NCBI RefSeq assembly: GCF_030297175.1
Contig: NZ_AP028070.1
Span: 806,001-870,000, forward strand
Direction of reading: 5' to 3'
Length of the DNA: 64,000 nt
Source of the DNA: Marinobacter sp. LA51
GTDB taxonomy: Bacteria > Pseudomonadota > Gammaproteobacteria > Pseudomonadales > Oleiphilaceae
Below the pieces are notes generated by a model that did no database searches, had not been told where the DNA came from, and saw only the letters and a program-made list of their open reading frames with translations. This document shows, one piece after another, positions 17,648-32,092 of this stretch. The translations under genes were made by a program, and so were the position numbers. Every line of letters begins with the position of its first letter. Position 1 is the stretch's first letter.

Positions 17648-17684
17648 GGACCGGATCGATGTTGATCCGGTCCCCATTTTTTTC
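17648..17684 (+). terminator. Rho-independent terminator after clpB
   Basis: A perfect 10-bp stem, GGACCGGATC (17648-17657) with GATCCGGTCC (17664-17673), around a GATGTT loop. CCCA and a run of seven T follow. Confidence 0.9.
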
Positions 17685-17700
17685 TTACGTCAGTGGTCTG

Positions 17701-18162
17701 TTAGCCTTCTTCAGGCCCGCAGTTCTCAGCGACGATCTCTTCAAACCGGGTGCGCTTTTCCGCAATTTCTTCCGGCGTTAAGTAGCGCATCTCGCCTTCT
17801 TCTTCAATCCGGATGCGAGCGTTGTTGGCCATCACCTCAAGATTGCTTTGGGCAGCTGAGCAGTTGGCTGCGCGCTGTTTCTGGCGGGCCTCCTCGGCGG
17901 CAGATTCACGCCGCTGCTCCGCCGCTTCCTGCTCCCGTTCTTCCAACGCGTTGACCCGCTCTGTTGGGCTCGGACGGTTGGCGGATGCCGGCGAGGCACT
18001 TCCTGACCGCACATTCACCTTTTCTGATTGCGCGCCGGTCGGCTGGCGGTCACCAAAGTGAGTCACTCCGTTCTCGTCAGTCCATTTGTACACAGAAGCG
18101 CCCATCGAGACACTTGGTAATACTGCCAGTAACAAGCTCAGCGTCAGGATATTCTTATTCAT
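17701..18162 (-). CDS. DUF4124 periplasmic protein
   Basis: A 153-residue exported protein of unknown function, convergent with clpB. The start at 18162 gives a signal peptide (MNKNILTLSLLLAVLPSVSMGA, cleavage near residue 22). Directly after it comes the DUF4124 signature VYKWTDENGVTHFGDRQP. The remainder is a charged, mostly helical tail rich in Glu, Arg and Gln with coiled-coil character (about 60-110), and two Cys (AANCSAAQ and AENCGPEEG) that could form a disulfide. The family is common in gammaproteobacteria and has no settled role. A longer frame from 18204 would disturb the signal peptide. Confidence 0.8.
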   Translation of the reverse strand: MNKNILTLSLLLAVLPSVSMGASVYKWTDENGVTHFGDRQPTGAQSEKVNVRSGSASPASANRPSPTERVNALEEREQEAAEQRRESAAEEARQKQRAANCSAAQSNLEVMANNARIRIEEEGEMRYLTPEEIAEKRTRFEEIVAENCGPEEG

Positions 18163-18365
18163 GAGTCCACTCATCATAGGTTTACTGCACCCGGTGCAGA
18201 TCAAAATCTGTCTGCCCGGATTTGTCTCGGTGTTAGTACGTATTCAAGGACATCATGCCACCGGTGTCAGTATTTTTCTTCCGTTTGGTTCAAAACTCCG
18301 CAAGACAATGTCGCCCGGCGTCTTTTTCGGGGTGCGATGGAGGGGCAATAAAGGCGTGACGGCTA

Positions 18366-18393
18366 TTGACAGGGAGTTTCCCGCTGTCAGAAT
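18366..18393 (+). promoter_or_regulatory. Candidate promoter for ilvIHC
   Basis: A perfect -35 TTGACA (18366-18371), 16-base spacer and CAGAAT (18388-18393), four of six for the -10 box. It would start RNA about 287 bases upstream of ilvI. Confidence 0.55.
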
Positions 18394-18558
18394 TACCGAT
18401 TGCCTGAGGACTGGGGTCAATACGGCAGGCAATCCCGAGCGAGTAACCCCCGTTAATCACCACACTGAACGCACCGCGCCGTCGTCGCGGGATGGTTGTT
18501 GCTTACTTGCAACCCGTTGATTGGCCGTTCTCCGCAACCCTCAGGAGGGCGGCTGGCC

Positions 18559-18669
18559 ATGAGACAACCTCTTATTAAAGTGTGGAGGAGCAGCCGGTTC
18601 CGCTTTCACAAGAAGCAGGGAAACCGTGAATCCAGGCAACCGGGTGTACCCCGGCTCATTCACTCGTAG
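18559..18669 (+). CDS. Possible 36-codon upstream reading frame in the ilv leader
   Basis: ATG at 18559 with AGGAGG (18542-18547) ahead of it, running to TAG at 18669, only 17 bases before ilvI. The product would be basic (WRSSRFRFHKKQGNRES) and is not enriched in Ile, Leu or Val codons, so it does not look like a classical ilv attenuation peptide. It may be chance; the ribosome site and position are the only support. Confidence 0.25.
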   Translation: MRQPLIKVWRSSRFRFHKKQGNRESRQPGVPRLIHS

Positions 18670-18686
18670 GAAGAGGGTAGAAAATC

Positions 18687-20405
18687 GTGGAGTTATTGTC
18701 TGGCGCCGACATGCTCATTCGTTCCTTGCAAGATGAAGGGATCGAATACGTTTACGGCTATCCGGGTGGTGCAGCCCTTCATATATATGACGCGCTGTTC
18801 AGGCAGGACAAGGTCAAACATATTCTGGTCAGGCATGAGCAGGCTGCGGTCCATATGGCCGACGGCTACGCCCGTGCGACCGGAAAACCAGGTACCGTAC
18901 TGGTGACCTCGGGTCCTGGAGCCACCAACACCATTACCGGCATTGCCACCGCCTTTATGGATTCCATCCCCATGGTGGTGCTGTGCGGTCAGGTTGCGTC
19001 CACACTGATTGGCGAGGATGCCTTCCAGGAAACCGACATGATCGGTGTTTCCCGCCCGGTGGTTAAACACAACCTCAGCGTGCGCCATCCGGAAGAAATT
19101 CCCGAGGTGATCCGCAAAGCTTATTACATTGCTGCCACAGGCCGCCCCGGCCCGGTTGTGGTTGATATCCCCAAGGATATGACCACGCCGAATGAGCGTT
19201 ACGAGTATTCGTACCCCAAAAAGGTCAAGCTGCGCTCTTACAACCCGGCCATTCGCGGCCACGCTGGTCAGATCAAGAAAGCGGTCGACATGATGCTGGC
19301 GGCCCGCCGTCCGATCATCTATGCCGGTGGCGGTGTCATTCTGGGTAAGGCCTCTGAGCAGCTCACCGAACTGGTTCGCACTCTTGGTTACCCGATCACC
19401 AACACGCTCATGGGTATCGGCTGTTTTCCGGCCAGCGACAAGCAGCACCTTGGTTGGCTGGGCATGCACGGCACGTACGAAGCCAACATGGCGATGCACC
19501 ACTCGGACCTGATTCTCTGTGTCGGGGCGCGGTTTGACGACCGGGTCACCAACGCCACCGAGAAGTTCTGTCCGGGCGCCCGCATCATTCACATCGATAT
19601 CGATCCGGCGTCCATCTCCAAGACTGTGGATGCTGACGTTCCCATCGTGGGGCCGGTTGATGCGGTGCTGAAAGAAATGCAGGCGCTGGTGAAAGAAAGC
19701 AAGGAAAAGCCGGACGCGGATGCGATCGCTGCCTGGTGGAAGCAGATCGACGAGTGGCGCGCCTTCCACGGCATGCGCTACGAAACCAGCGACGATGTGA
19801 TCAAGCCCCAGGAAGTCATCGAGATGCTGTGCAGGCTCACCAACGGTGAAGCCTACGTGACCTCCGATGTGGGGCAGCACCAGATGTTCGCGGCCCAGTA
19901 CTACAAGTTCGACAAACCCAATCGCTGGATCAATTCCGGTGGCTTGGGCACCATGGGCTTCGGTTTGCCTGCGGCGATGGGTGTTAAATTGACGCACCCG
20001 GACGATGAAGTGCTGTGCATCACCGGTGAAGGCAGTATCCAGATGAATATTCAGGAGCTGTCCACCTGTAAGCAGTACAACCTCCCGGTGAAGATCATCA
20101 ACCTCAACAACCAGGCCCTGGGCATGGTCAAGCAGTGGCAGGACATGAACTACGAGTCCCGTCACTCCCAGTCCTACATGGAGTCGCTGCCGGACTTTAC
20201 CAAGCTGGCTGAGGCGTATGGTCATAAGGGTGTGGTGATCGACAAAAAGGCTGATCTGGAAACCAAGCTGAAAGAAGTGTTGGCGATGAAAGACGAGTTG
20301 GTGTTTGTCGACATCTACGTTGATCGCTTTGAGCACGTCTATCCGATGCAAGTAGCCCGCGGTTCCATGAAGGACATGTGGCTCAGCAAAACGGAGAGGG
20401 TGTAA
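18687..20405 (+). CDS. ilvI: Acetolactate synthase III, large subunit
   Basis: Catalytic subunit of acetohydroxyacid synthase, which condenses pyruvate with pyruvate or 2-oxobutyrate in the first shared step of Val, Leu and Ile synthesis. The 572 residues carry the N-terminal TPP domain ([15 protein letters not shown], with the activating Glu in [18 protein letters not shown]), a central domain, and the C-terminal TPP/Mg motif [19 protein letters not shown]...NLNN. The first codon in this frame with a ribosome site (GAAGAGGG) is GTG at 18687. The ilvH start follows two bases after the stop, and ilvC follows that. Confidence 0.95.
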   Translation: MELLSGADMLIRSLQDEGIEYVYGYPGGAALHIYDALFRQDKVKHILVRHEQAAVHMADGYARATGKPGTVLVTSGPGATNTITGIATAFMDSIPMVVLCGQVASTLIGEDAFQETDMIGVSRPVVKHNLSVRHPEEIPEVIRKAYYIAATGRPGPVVVDIPKDMTTPNERYEYSYPKKVKLRSYNPAIRGHAGQIKKAVDMMLAARRPIIYAGGGVILGKASEQLTELVRTLGYPITNTLMGIGCFPASDKQHLGWLGMHGTYEANMAMHHSDLILCVGARFDDRVTNATEKFCPGARIIHIDIDPASISKTVDADVPIVGPVDAVLKEMQALVKESKEKPDADAIAAWWKQIDEWRAFHGMRYETSDDVIKPQEVIEMLCRLTNGEAYVTSDVGQHQMFAAQYYKFDKPNRWINSGGLGTMGFGLPAAMGVKLTHPDDEVLCITGEGSIQMNIQELSTCKQYNLPVKIINLNNQALGMVKQWQDMNYESRHSQSYMESLPDFTKLAEAYGHKGVVIDKKADLETKLKEVLAMKDELVFVDIYVDRFEHVYPMQVARGSMKDMWLSKTERV

Positions 20406-20407
20406 TC

Positions 20408-20899
20408 ATGCGTCGAATCATTTCTGTTTTGCTTGAAAACGAACCGGGTGCATTGTCCCGCGTTGTTGGACTGTTCTCCCAGCGGAACTACAACATCGAA
20501 ACGCTGACTGTAGCGCCCACCGAAGACGAGACCCTGTCCCGTCTGACCGTGACCACAACCGGGTCGGACAAGGTCATCGAGCAGATCACCAAGCAGCTCA
20601 ACAAGCTGATTGAAGTGGTTAAGCTGGTGGACCTGACCGAAGGCTCCCACATCGAGCGCGAGCTGATGTTGGTCAAGCTCAAGGCCACCGGTTCCCAGCG
20701 GGCTGAGATCAAGCGTACCGTGGACATCTTCCGGGGCCAGATTGTTGACGTCACCAGTTCGGTTTATACCGTTCAGCTGGCGGGCGACAGCGAGAAGCTC
20801 GACGGATTCATCCAGGCGGTCGGCACCTCCGGTGTCCTCGAAGTGGTGCGTACCGGTGTCTCCGGCATAGCCCGCGGCGAAAAGGTTCTCAGCCTGTAA
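20408..20899 (+). CDS. ilvH: Acetolactate synthase III, small regulatory subunit
   Basis: A 163-residue regulatory subunit that raises the activity of IlvI and gives valine feedback inhibition. An N-terminal ACT domain (IISVLLENEPGALSRVVGLF, then RNYNIETLTVAPTED) occupies about residues 1-75, and the C-terminal domain has the usual GEKVLSL-type end. The ATG at 20408 follows the ilvI stop by two bases with GAGAGGG upstream. A longer frame from 20378 lies within ilvI and is rejected. Confidence 0.95.
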   Translation: MRRIISVLLENEPGALSRVVGLFSQRNYNIETLTVAPTEDETLSRLTVTTTGSDKVIEQITKQLNKLIEVVKLVDLTEGSHIERELMLVKLKATGSQRAEIKRTVDIFRGQIVDVTSSVYTVQLAGDSEKLDGFIQAVGTSGVLEVVRTGVSGIARGEKVLSL

Positions 20900-20919
20900 C
20901 GGCTATTGATACGAATTGA

Positions 20920-21981
<1,062 letters not shown>

Positions 21982-22008
21982 TCGGGTTTCTGACTAGTTC
22001 TTGAGAAG

Positions 22009-22032
22009 CGCGGCCCGGGTGGCCGCGTTTTT
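22009..22032 (+). terminator. Rho-independent terminator after ilvC
   Basis: CGCGGCC (22009-22015) pairs with GGCCGCG (22021-22027) around CGGGT, followed by five T. The GC-rich stem and T-run are complete. Confidence 0.85.
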
Positions 22033-22071
22033 CGTATATACTCCGCCCAAACGCTTTCCGGAGTAATGGGA

Positions 22072-22923
22072 ATGACTGACGAAAGAAAGAATGCCGAAAC
22101 CGACGCCCAGCACGCGCCGTCGGAAAAAAAGCACGAACAGGCTTCCGAGTATGAAGTGGAAGCCGGCGAAGTGGTTGAAGAGGAGCTGGTAGAAGGCGCC
22201 CCGGTTCGCCGCAAGGGTATCTACCTTTTGCCGAACGCACTCACGACAGCGTCCCTGTTTTCGGGTTTTTACGCCATCGTGTCTGCGGCCAATGGCATGT
22301 TTGATAACGCGGCTATCGCGATTTTCGTGTCCATGATTCTCGACGGGCTCGATGGCCGCGTCGCACGGATGACCAACACCCAAAGTAAATTCGGTGAAGA
22401 GTACGATTCCCTGGCCGACATGGTGGCATTTGGCGTGGCCCCCGGTTTGGTGGCGTTTTTCTGGTCCCTGAACGGCCTGGGTAAAGTAGGCTGGGCAATA
22501 ACCTTTATCTATGTGGCCGGCGCGGCCCTCCGTTTGGCACGCTTCAATACCCAGATTGGCTCCGTCGACAAGAAGTTCTTTGTCGGTCTGGCGAGCCCGG
22601 CTGCGGCTGCGTGCGTGGCCGGCCTGGTGTGGTGCTTCCACGAATTCGAGCCATCATCCTGGCTGACGCTACTGACGATTGTTGTGGTTGGTGGCACGGG
22701 CGTGATGATGGTCAGCAATATCCTGTACCGCAGTTTTAAAGATCTCGATATGCGTGGACGGGTGCCCTTTGCGGCGATCCTGCTCGTGGTTCTGATCTTT
22801 GTCGTGATCGCGCTTGATCCGGCGACCGTACTATTTACGGGTTTCCTGTTGTATGCCCTGTCGGGTCCGGTGCGGGCGCTGTTCAGAGGCAAGCCCAAGC
22901 GTAGCGCGGAGGAGTCTGCGTAA
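22072..22923 (+). CDS. pssA: CDP-diacylglycerol-serine O-phosphatidyltransferase
   Basis: Makes phosphatidylserine from CDP-diacylglycerol and serine at the inner membrane, the precursor of phosphatidylethanolamine. It is the membrane type: the CDP-alcohol phosphotransferase signature D-G-x2-A-R-x8-G-x3-D-x3-D is present in DGRVARMTNTQSKFGEEYDS and the following LAD. About eight hydrophobic segments follow an acidic N-terminal extension (about residues 1-45). The ATG at 22072 has GGAG eight bases away; the ATG at 22066 is too close to it. A TATACT at 22037-22042 could be its -10. Gene order ilvC-pssA is common in Pseudomonas-like genomes. Confidence 0.92.
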   Translation: MTDERKNAETDAQHAPSEKKHEQASEYEVEAGEVVEEELVEGAPVRRKGIYLLPNALTTASLFSGFYAIVSAANGMFDNAAIAIFVSMILDGLDGRVARMTNTQSKFGEEYDSLADMVAFGVAPGLVAFFWSLNGLGKVGWAITFIYVAGAALRLARFNTQIGSVDKKFFVGLASPAAAACVAGLVWCFHEFEPSSWLTLLTIVVVGGTGVMMVSNILYRSFKDLDMRGRVPFAAILLVVLIFVVIALDPATVLFTGFLLYALSGPVRALFRGKPKRSAEESA

Positions 22924-22932
22924 GGTAATGAG

Positions 22933-22955
22933 TCCTGGGCCCCTGTGGCCCGGGA
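22933..22955 (+). terminator. Hairpin after pssA
   Basis: TCCTGGGCC (22933-22941) pairs with GGCCCGGGA (22947-22955) around CCTGT. It lacks a proper T-run (ATTAAAT follows), so termination would be incomplete or factor-aided. Confidence 0.4.
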
Positions 22956-23024
22956 ATTAAATGCGGAACCTCCGGTCAACCCTACCAGCGCCCGATGCCC
23001 GGGCGACTTGAGTGGAGAGTTTCG

Positions 23025-23999
23025 ATGTTGATAAAGAGTCGCCCCTCCTGGGAGCTGTCCCACCGTCACGTCACCCCCGAACACATCTATCTGAACCGTC
23101 GCCGATTCATGTCGGGTGTTGCCGCTGGCGCCGCGGGTCTCGCTATGCCCGGGTTGCTGTCTGCAGCGGCGGCCCCGGTTCAGGGCGAGCCGCTCGACTT
23201 CACCCGTGCGCCCCGGTTCTCCACCGAGGAAGAAAAAACTCCGTTCAAAGACGTTATCCGCTACAACAACTTCTATGAGTTCGGGACTGGAAAAGACGAT
23301 CCGGCCAAGTATGCCGAGTCCATGTCGGTTGATCCCTGGTCCGTGATTGTGGATGGCGAGTGTGGCAAGCCGGGTACCTATGCCCTCGAAGACCTGCTTC
23401 AGCCCCATGACTATGAGGAGCGGGTTTACCGGTTACGGTGCGTGGAGGCCTGGTCCATGGTGATCCCCTGGGTTGGGATACCGCTTGCCGATGTAGTGAG
23501 GCGCCTGGAGCCAACGGCCAAGGCCAAGTATCTCTACTTTGAAACTCTGGAGGACCCGGAACAGATGCGGGGGCAGCAGTCGATATTCAGCACCATCGAT
23601 TGGCCGTATCGGGAAGGGTTGCGGATGGATGAGGCCATGAACGAATTGGCGTTTCTGGCTGTTGGCCTGTATGGCAAAGCTCTACCTAAACAGAATGGCG
23701 CACCGATTCGATTGGTATTGCCCTGGAAATACGGATTCAAGAGTATCAAGTCTATTGTCAGGATTCGGTTTCAGGAGAGGCGGCCGAAGACCACGTGGGA
23801 GCGAATTGCTCCCAGTGAGTATGGCTTTTACGCCAATGTGAATCCTGAGGTCGACCACCCGCGCTGGAGTCAGAAGCGGGAGCGGCGCCTGCCATCGGGG
23901 TTGTTTTCACCAAACTGGATCGAGACCGAAAAGTTCAATGGTTATGGTGAGCAGGTCGCTAGTCTCTATAAGGGCATGGACTTGCGGAAGTTCTATTAA
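23025..23999 (+). CDS. msrP: Methionine sulfoxide reductase MsrP, molybdopterin subunit
   Basis: Periplasmic molybdenum enzyme (formerly YedY) that reduces oxidised methionines in envelope proteins. The 324-residue product has a Tat signal: NRRRFMSG near residues 24-31, then a hydrophobic [18 protein letters not shown] stretch. The Mo-pterin binding Cys is in [15 protein letters not shown] near residue 138. The family features [14 protein letters not shown] and the C-terminal [18 protein letters not shown] are present. The start at 23025 has GGAGAG upstream; an earlier frame start at 22995 lacks one. The stop overlaps the msrQ start by one base. Confidence 0.94.
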   Translation: MLIKSRPSWELSHRHVTPEHIYLNRRRFMSGVAAGAAGLAMPGLLSAAAAPVQGEPLDFTRAPRFSTEEEKTPFKDVIRYNNFYEFGTGKDDPAKYAESMSVDPWSVIVDGECGKPGTYALEDLLQPHDYEERVYRLRCVEAWSMVIPWVGIPLADVVRRLEPTAKAKYLYFETLEDPEQMRGQQSIFSTIDWPYREGLRMDEAMNELAFLAVGLYGKALPKQNGAPIRLVLPWKYGFKSIKSIVRIRFQERRPKTTWERIAPSEYGFYANVNPEVDHPRWSQKRERRLPSGLFSPNWIETEKFNGYGEQVASLYKGMDLRKFY

Positions 24000-24631
24000 T
24001 GCCGGGACTGCTGGGTATTGAGTGGCGCCGAAGCGCAGGAGTGCTGTTGGGGTTTCGCTGGCTGGTGGCGGCGCTGGCATCTATGCCTCTTATGTTGTTG
24101 GTTAGGGATATGGTTAGCGGAGCCGTGGGGCCGGATCCGGGCCAGATCATTACCGAGGCACTTGGCCTTGCCGCCTTCCAGCTCCTGTTAGCAACTTTGG
24201 CGATGACTCCGCTCCGGCGCTGGACCGGTTGGGGCGGTTGGCTGCGGGTGCGGCGAATGCTCGGTCTGTTCGCATTCTTCTATGCGGTGCTCCATGTTCT
24301 GGCTTTTCTGCAATTCATTCTTGGTTGGTCGGATTTGTGGGCCACCTTTACCAAGCGGCCTTACATCATCGCCGGCGCGGTGGCCTTCCTGTGTCTGGTG
24401 CCGCTGGCTGTAACGTCGCCAGTGAGTGCGATGCGCAGGTTGGGTCCTTATTGGAAGCGTTTGCACAAGTTGATTTATCTGGCTGTGGTAGTCGCCTGGT
24501 TCCATTTCCTGTGGCAAGCAAGAAGTGACCTGGGTGAAATGGTGATTTACGGCCTGTTATTGGCAATTCTGTTGGGGGTGCGAGGTTATTGGTCTGGCTG
24601 GTCCAGCCTGGTCCCTCTGAAAAAGGGCTGA
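23999..24631 (+). CDS. msrQ: MsrQ, haem-binding membrane subunit of MsrPQ
   Basis: Integral membrane cytochrome b (formerly YedZ) that passes electrons from the respiratory chain to MsrP. The 210 residues contain about six transmembrane segments. Conserved His residues are in FYAVLHVLAF, WKRLHKLIYLA and VAWFHFLW, the likely haem ligands. It is translationally coupled to msrP through TAATG. Confidence 0.92.
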   Translation: MPGLLGIEWRRSAGVLLGFRWLVAALASMPLMLLVRDMVSGAVGPDPGQIITEALGLAAFQLLLATLAMTPLRRWTGWGGWLRVRRMLGLFAFFYAVLHVLAFLQFILGWSDLWATFTKRPYIIAGAVAFLCLVPLAVTSPVSAMRRLGPYWKRLHKLIYLAVVVAWFHFLWQARSDLGEMVIYGLLLAILLGVRGYWSGWSSLVPLKKG

Positions 24632-24720
24632 TATTGGTTAAACACTGCTCAAGTTGTGCGGTTGTTGACCTGCCTAATGCGTGGAAACCCGTAGTTTTGG
24701 AATTTTCTTCGCAAAGCGCG

Positions 24721-24748
24721 TTGACAGTTTTCCTGACGCCTGTAGAAT
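24721..24748 (+). promoter_or_regulatory. rrn promoter P1
   Basis: TTGACA (24721-24726), 16-base spacer, TAGAAT (24743-24748), followed by the GC-rich discriminator GCGCACC. Such discriminators are typical of stringently controlled rRNA promoters. Confidence 0.85.
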
Positions 24749-24852
24749 GCGCACCACTTCTGAGGGACAAGCCACTGACGCAGCGGCTACCGAAGAAGGC
24801 AACCGCTTGAAATTGTTGAAGAAATTGAGTTTCAAAATTCTTCAGAAAGCGG

Positions 24853-24880
24853 TTGACAGAGGCTCGATTCGCTGTAGAAT
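24853..24880 (+). promoter_or_regulatory. rrn promoter P2
   Basis: TTGACA (24853-24858), 16-base spacer, TAGAAT (24875-24880), discriminator GCGCCTC. An AT-rich stretch (AATTGAGTTTCAAAATTC) lies just upstream and could be an UP element. Confidence 0.87.
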
Positions 24881-24955
24881 GCGCCTCTCGAAACAAGCAG
24901 TAAGCCGGTTGATTTTCGGCGCTTTCCGGAGACGGAAAACATTGAAAATAAACGG

Positions 24956-24983
24956 TTGACAAGGCGGCGACACGATGTAGAAT
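24956..24983 (+). promoter_or_regulatory. rrn promoter P3
   Basis: TTGACA (24956-24961), 16-base spacer, TAGAAT (24978-24983), discriminator ACGCCAC. AT-rich GAAAACATTGAAAATAAA precedes it. RNA would start near 24990, about 160 bases before 16S. Confidence 0.87.
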
Positions 24984-25012
24984 ACGCCACCTTGATTGAG
25001 CAGCAGCTCAAC

Positions 25013-25024
25013 CGCTCTTTAAAA
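25013..25024 (+). promoter_or_regulatory. boxA antitermination element in the 16S leader
   Basis: CGCTCTTTAAAA resembles the rRNA boxA consensus TGCTCTTTAACA, where NusB and S10 load to prevent premature Rho termination. Confidence 0.75.
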
Positions 25025-25029
25025 AATTG

Positions 25030-25047
25030 ACCAAGTAATTCGTGTGG
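25030..25047 (+). other. Left arm of the 16S processing stem
   Basis: The 18 bases here are perfectly complementary to 26720-26737, downstream of 16S. The two arms enclose the whole 16S gene in a long duplex, the expected substrate for RNase III. Confidence 0.88.
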
Positions 25048-25152
25048 GCGCTGGCCGAGGTATTTCGGATACGAAATATCAGGACAGTGACTCGTCGAAA
25101 TTGAGTTTTGTCTTGAGCAAGAATAGAGAATCTTCGGATTCTTGTATGATTT

Positions 25153-26692
<1,540 letters not shown>

Positions 26693-26719
26693 AACGAAGC
26701 CGAATGCTTCGGTCAGAGT

Positions 26720-26737
26720 CCACACGAATTACTTGGT
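26720..26737 (+). other. Right arm of the 16S processing stem
   Basis: Exact 18-base reverse complement of 25030-25047, 27 bases after the end of 16S. Confidence 0.88.
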
Positions 26738-26781
26738 TGATTAATAAAGAGAGCAGATGGGTCTATCAGGCCCGTACCATT

Positions 26782-26858
<77 letters not shown>

Positions 26859-26903
26859 AAATTGCTCAACTCCTGGAGTTGGACAATTTGAGGTAGCTTA
26901 AAT

Positions 26904-26979
26904 GGGGCTATAGCTCAGCTGGGAGAGCGCCTGCCTTGCACGCAGGAGGTCGGCAGTTCGATCCTGCCTAGCTCCACCA
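26904..26979 (+). tRNA. alaT: tRNA-Ala (TGC)
   Basis: 76 bases in the 16S-23S spacer. Acceptor GGGGCTA pairs with TAGCTCC, CCA is encoded, the anticodon is TGC in CTTGCACG, and the T loop is GTTCGATCC. The order Ile then Ala is the usual one. Confidence 0.97.
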
Positions 26980-27066
26980 ATATTTACTGACTAACTTCGG
27001 TTAGCAGTGTCCAGAAACAAGCATTTCGGTTTAATGACATCGGTTGTTAAGCGAAGTTCTTCTTTC

Positions 27067-27113
27067 TGATCACTGGGTCAGATTTGCTCTTTAACAAATT
27101 GGACGAGAAAGAA
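27067..27113 (+). other. Left arms of the 23S processing stem
   Basis: TGATCACTGGG (27067-27077) is the exact reverse complement of 30256-30266, and GGACGAGAAAGAA (27101-27113 at most) of 30242-30254. The boxA lies between the two left segments, so it would be looped out of the folded stem. Confidence 0.8.
27085..27096 (+). promoter_or_regulatory. boxA antitermination element before 23S
   Basis: TGCTCTTTAACA is an exact match to the rRNA boxA consensus. Confidence 0.85.
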
Positions 27114-27298
27114 CACGAGTACGATTCTCTCATTATCTCCGAGAGGACGTATTCAAGTGATAGCGATTTCAAGCGTTATCCGGTGTTGTCGTTGAAGTGG
27201 TTGTGATATCGCTTCAAGGAACTGTCTCGAAATAACCTCTTTATCAGGCTTGCCTGGTAACGAGCGTTGCTTCGTTCACAGTTGTCTTGGGGTTATAT

Positions 27299-30193
<2,895 letters not shown>

Positions 30194-30241
30194 ATAACAC
30201 CCAAGACAATTGCGGATAACGCAACGAAATCAACATCACAC

Positions 30242-30266
30242 TTCTTTCTCGTCCCCCCAGTGATCA
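30242..30266 (+). other. Right arms of the 23S processing stem
   Basis: Reverse complements of 27101-27113 and 27067-27077, lying between the 23S end and 5S. Confidence 0.8.
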
Positions 30267-30273
30267 ACCGTTT

Positions 30274-30393
30274 TGTCTGACGACCATAGCGGCTTGGAAC
30301 CACCTGATCCCATCCCGAACTCAGAAGTGAAACAAGCCTGCGCCGATGGTAGTGTGGCACTTGCCCATGTGAGAGTAGGTCATCGTCAGACTC
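30274..30393 (+). rRNA. rrf: 5S ribosomal RNA
   Basis: About 120 bases. The terminal helix GTCTGACGA pairs with TCGTCAGAC. The conserved core CCGAACTCAGAAGTGAAAC and GCCGATGGTAGTGTGG are present. Last gene of the operon. Confidence 0.96.
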
Positions 30394-30402
30394 TTAATAC
30401 CG

Positions 30403-30435
30403 AAAACCCCAGCTTCCTCGAGGCTGGGGTTTTTT
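30403..30435 (+). terminator. Rho-independent terminator of the rrn operon
   Basis: AAAACCCCAGC (30403-30413) pairs with GCTGGGGTTTT (30423-30433), with the inner CCTCGAGG able to fold on itself. A T-run follows. Confidence 0.92.
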
Positions 30436-30509
30436 ATTGCCTGAACGAAAAGCCCGGGCGATGGTATACTGCCGCTATACTGAGCCACACTGTTTGATGG
30501 AGCCCTCGA

Positions 30510-32060
30510 ATGCCCGCCCAAGACCATCTGGTTATCTTTGACACTACGCTCCGCGACGGCGAGCAAAGCCCCGGCGCAACCATGAACAAGACGGAAAAGC
30601 TCCGGATTGCCAAGGCGCTGGAGAAGCTCCGTGTCGATGTCATCGAAGCCGGGTTTGCCATCGCCAGCCAGGGTGATTTCGAGGCAGTGAAGGCCATTGC
30701 CGAGTCCATCAAGGAATCTACGGTCTGTAGCCTGGCCCGCGCTCTGGACAAAGACATTGATCGGGCGGCCGAGGCAATTCAGCCAGCTGAACGGGGGCGA
30801 ATTCATACCTTCATCGCCACGTCTCCCATCCACATGAAGCACAAGCTGCAGATGCAGCCGGACGAAGTGGTGGAACAGGCGGTGCGCTCGGTGAAGCGTG
30901 CTCGTAGTCACGTCGACGACGTGGAGTTCTCCTGCGAAGATGCTGGCCGCTCGGAGCTGGACTTCCTGTGTCGGATCATTGAGGCGGCCATCGATGCCGG
31001 AGCCCGCACCATCAATATCCCGGACACCGTGGGCTATGCCATTCCCGAGCAGTTCGGTGAAACCATTCACCAGTTGCTGAACCGCATTCCCAATGCCGAC
31101 AAGGCGATCTTCTCGGTTCACTGCCACAACGATCTGGGCTTGGCCGTTGCCAACTCCCTGGCGGCAGTAACCCAGGGGGCTCGTCAGGTGGAGTGCACCA
31201 TCAATGGCTTGGGCGAACGTGCTGGTAACGCTTCCCTTGAAGAGATCGTTATGGCGGTACGTACCCGGCAGGACCTGTTCAACATCGACACTCAGGTCGA
31301 CGCCCGGCACATTGTTCCGGCCTCTCGTCTCGTATCCACCATTACCGGCTTCCCGGTCCAGCCCAACAAGGCCATCGTGGGTGCCAATGCCTTTGCCCAC
31401 GAGTCGGGCATTCACCAGGACGGCGTACTGAAGCACCGTGAGACCTATGAAATCATGCGTGCCGAGGACGTGGGCTGGCACACCAATTCACTCGTGCTGG
31501 GCAAACATTCCGGCCGGAATGCCTTCCGTACCCGGTTGCTGGAGCTGGGTATCCAGTTCGACACCGAGACCGAGCTGAACGAAGCCTTCACCCGTTTCAA
31601 GGCTTTGGCCGACCTCAAGCACGAGATCTTCGACGAGGACCTCCAGGCGATTGCCAGCGATACCCGTCAGAAGGAAGAAGTGGGGCGCTACGGCTTGGTG
31701 TGCATGCAGGTCTGTTCCGAGACCGGTGTGGTGCCCAAGGCAAATATGACCCTGACCCTTGATGGCAAGGAGCACAAGGTAGAGGCTGAGGGGAGTGGGC
31801 CTGTGGACGCCACCTTCAAGGCGATTGAATCCCTGGTCGACTCCGGCTGCAATCTGCAGCTCTATTCCGTTAATGCGATCACCAGCGGTACCGACGCCCA
31901 GGGCGAGGTGACCGTGCGCCTGGAACGTGGAGGCCGTATTGTGAACGGAGTGGGTGCTGACACCGATATCATCATCGCCTCGGCAAAAGCCTACATAGAA
32001 GCACTCAACCTGATCAGCCGCGGCGGTATCCGGCAACACCCCCAGGTTGCGGACGTGTAA
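30510..32060 (+). CDS. leuA: 2-isopropylmalate synthase
   Basis: First committed enzyme of leucine synthesis: acetyl-CoA plus 2-oxoisovalerate. The 516-residue product is the long leuA type 1. N-terminal TIM barrel: [17 protein letters not shown], with the metal-binding His pair in [17 protein letters not shown] and [14 protein letters not shown]. The linker contains [12 protein letters not shown], and the C-terminal leucine-binding regulatory domain spans about 390-510. Two TATACT boxes (30465-30470 and 30476-30481) lie upstream, but neither has a good -35. GGAG precedes the ATG. It is alone between the rrn terminator and the holD-like gene. Confidence 0.96.
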   Translation: MPAQDHLVIFDTTLRDGEQSPGATMNKTEKLRIAKALEKLRVDVIEAGFAIASQGDFEAVKAIAESIKESTVCSLARALDKDIDRAAEAIQPAERGRIHTFIATSPIHMKHKLQMQPDEVVEQAVRSVKRARSHVDDVEFSCEDAGRSELDFLCRIIEAAIDAGARTINIPDTVGYAIPEQFGETIHQLLNRIPNADKAIFSVHCHNDLGLAVANSLAAVTQGARQVECTINGLGERAGNASLEEIVMAVRTRQDLFNIDTQVDARHIVPASRLVSTITGFPVQPNKAIVGANAFAHESGIHQDGVLKHRETYEIMRAEDVGWHTNSLVLGKHSGRNAFRTRLLELGIQFDTETELNEAFTRFKALADLKHEIFDEDLQAIASDTRQKEEVGRYGLVCMQVCSETGVVPKANMTLTLDGKEHKVEAEGSGPVDATFKAIESLVDSGCNLQLYSVNAITSGTDAQGEVTVRLERGGRIVNGVGADTDIIIASAKAYIEALNLISRGGIRQHPQVADV

Positions 32061-32092
32061 ATGCAATCTAGCGGCGACACTGGGCAAACCGG

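Larger units (their letters stand above)
18205..18686 (+). other. 482-base gene-free stretch: ilvI leader region
   Basis: Contains the ilv promoter (18366-18393), about 290 bases of transcribed leader, several short inverted repeats and one small reading frame (18559-18669). Inverted repeats include ATTGCCTG (18399-18406) with CAGGCAAT (18426-18433), and CCGGG-TGTA-CCCGG near 18640-18655. No tRNA-like or recognised riboswitch fold was seen. The part before 18366 shows nothing I can name. Confidence 0.5.
24632..25152 (+). other. 521-base promoter and leader region of the rrn operon
   Basis: No protein gene. It holds three tandem promoters (24721, 24853, 24956), each preceded by an AT-rich stretch that could act as an UP element, then boxA and the left arm of the 16S processing stem. 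Part of the sequence ahead of P1 is repeated ahead of P2 (TTCTTC-n2-AAAGCG, then GTTGACA). Confidence 0.85.
26980..27298 (+). other. Spacer between tRNA-Ala and 23S
   Basis: 319 bases without a gene. It holds the 23S-side boxA (27085-27096), left arms of the 23S processing stem at 27067-27077 and 27101-27113, and a last stretch just before 23S (TTGTCTTGG...TTATATA) that pairs with sequence just after 23S. I see nothing else in it. Confidence 0.8.

Noticed and set aside
18086..18520. 144-codon plus-strand frame over the DUF4124 start and ilv leader
   Set aside because: No ribosome site and no recognisable features; it overlaps the DUF4124 signal peptide and the ilv promoter.
18693..20351. 552-codon open frame antisense to ilvI
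   Set aside because: Shadow of a high-GC third-position gene; the product is His-rich without family features, and ilvI is certain.
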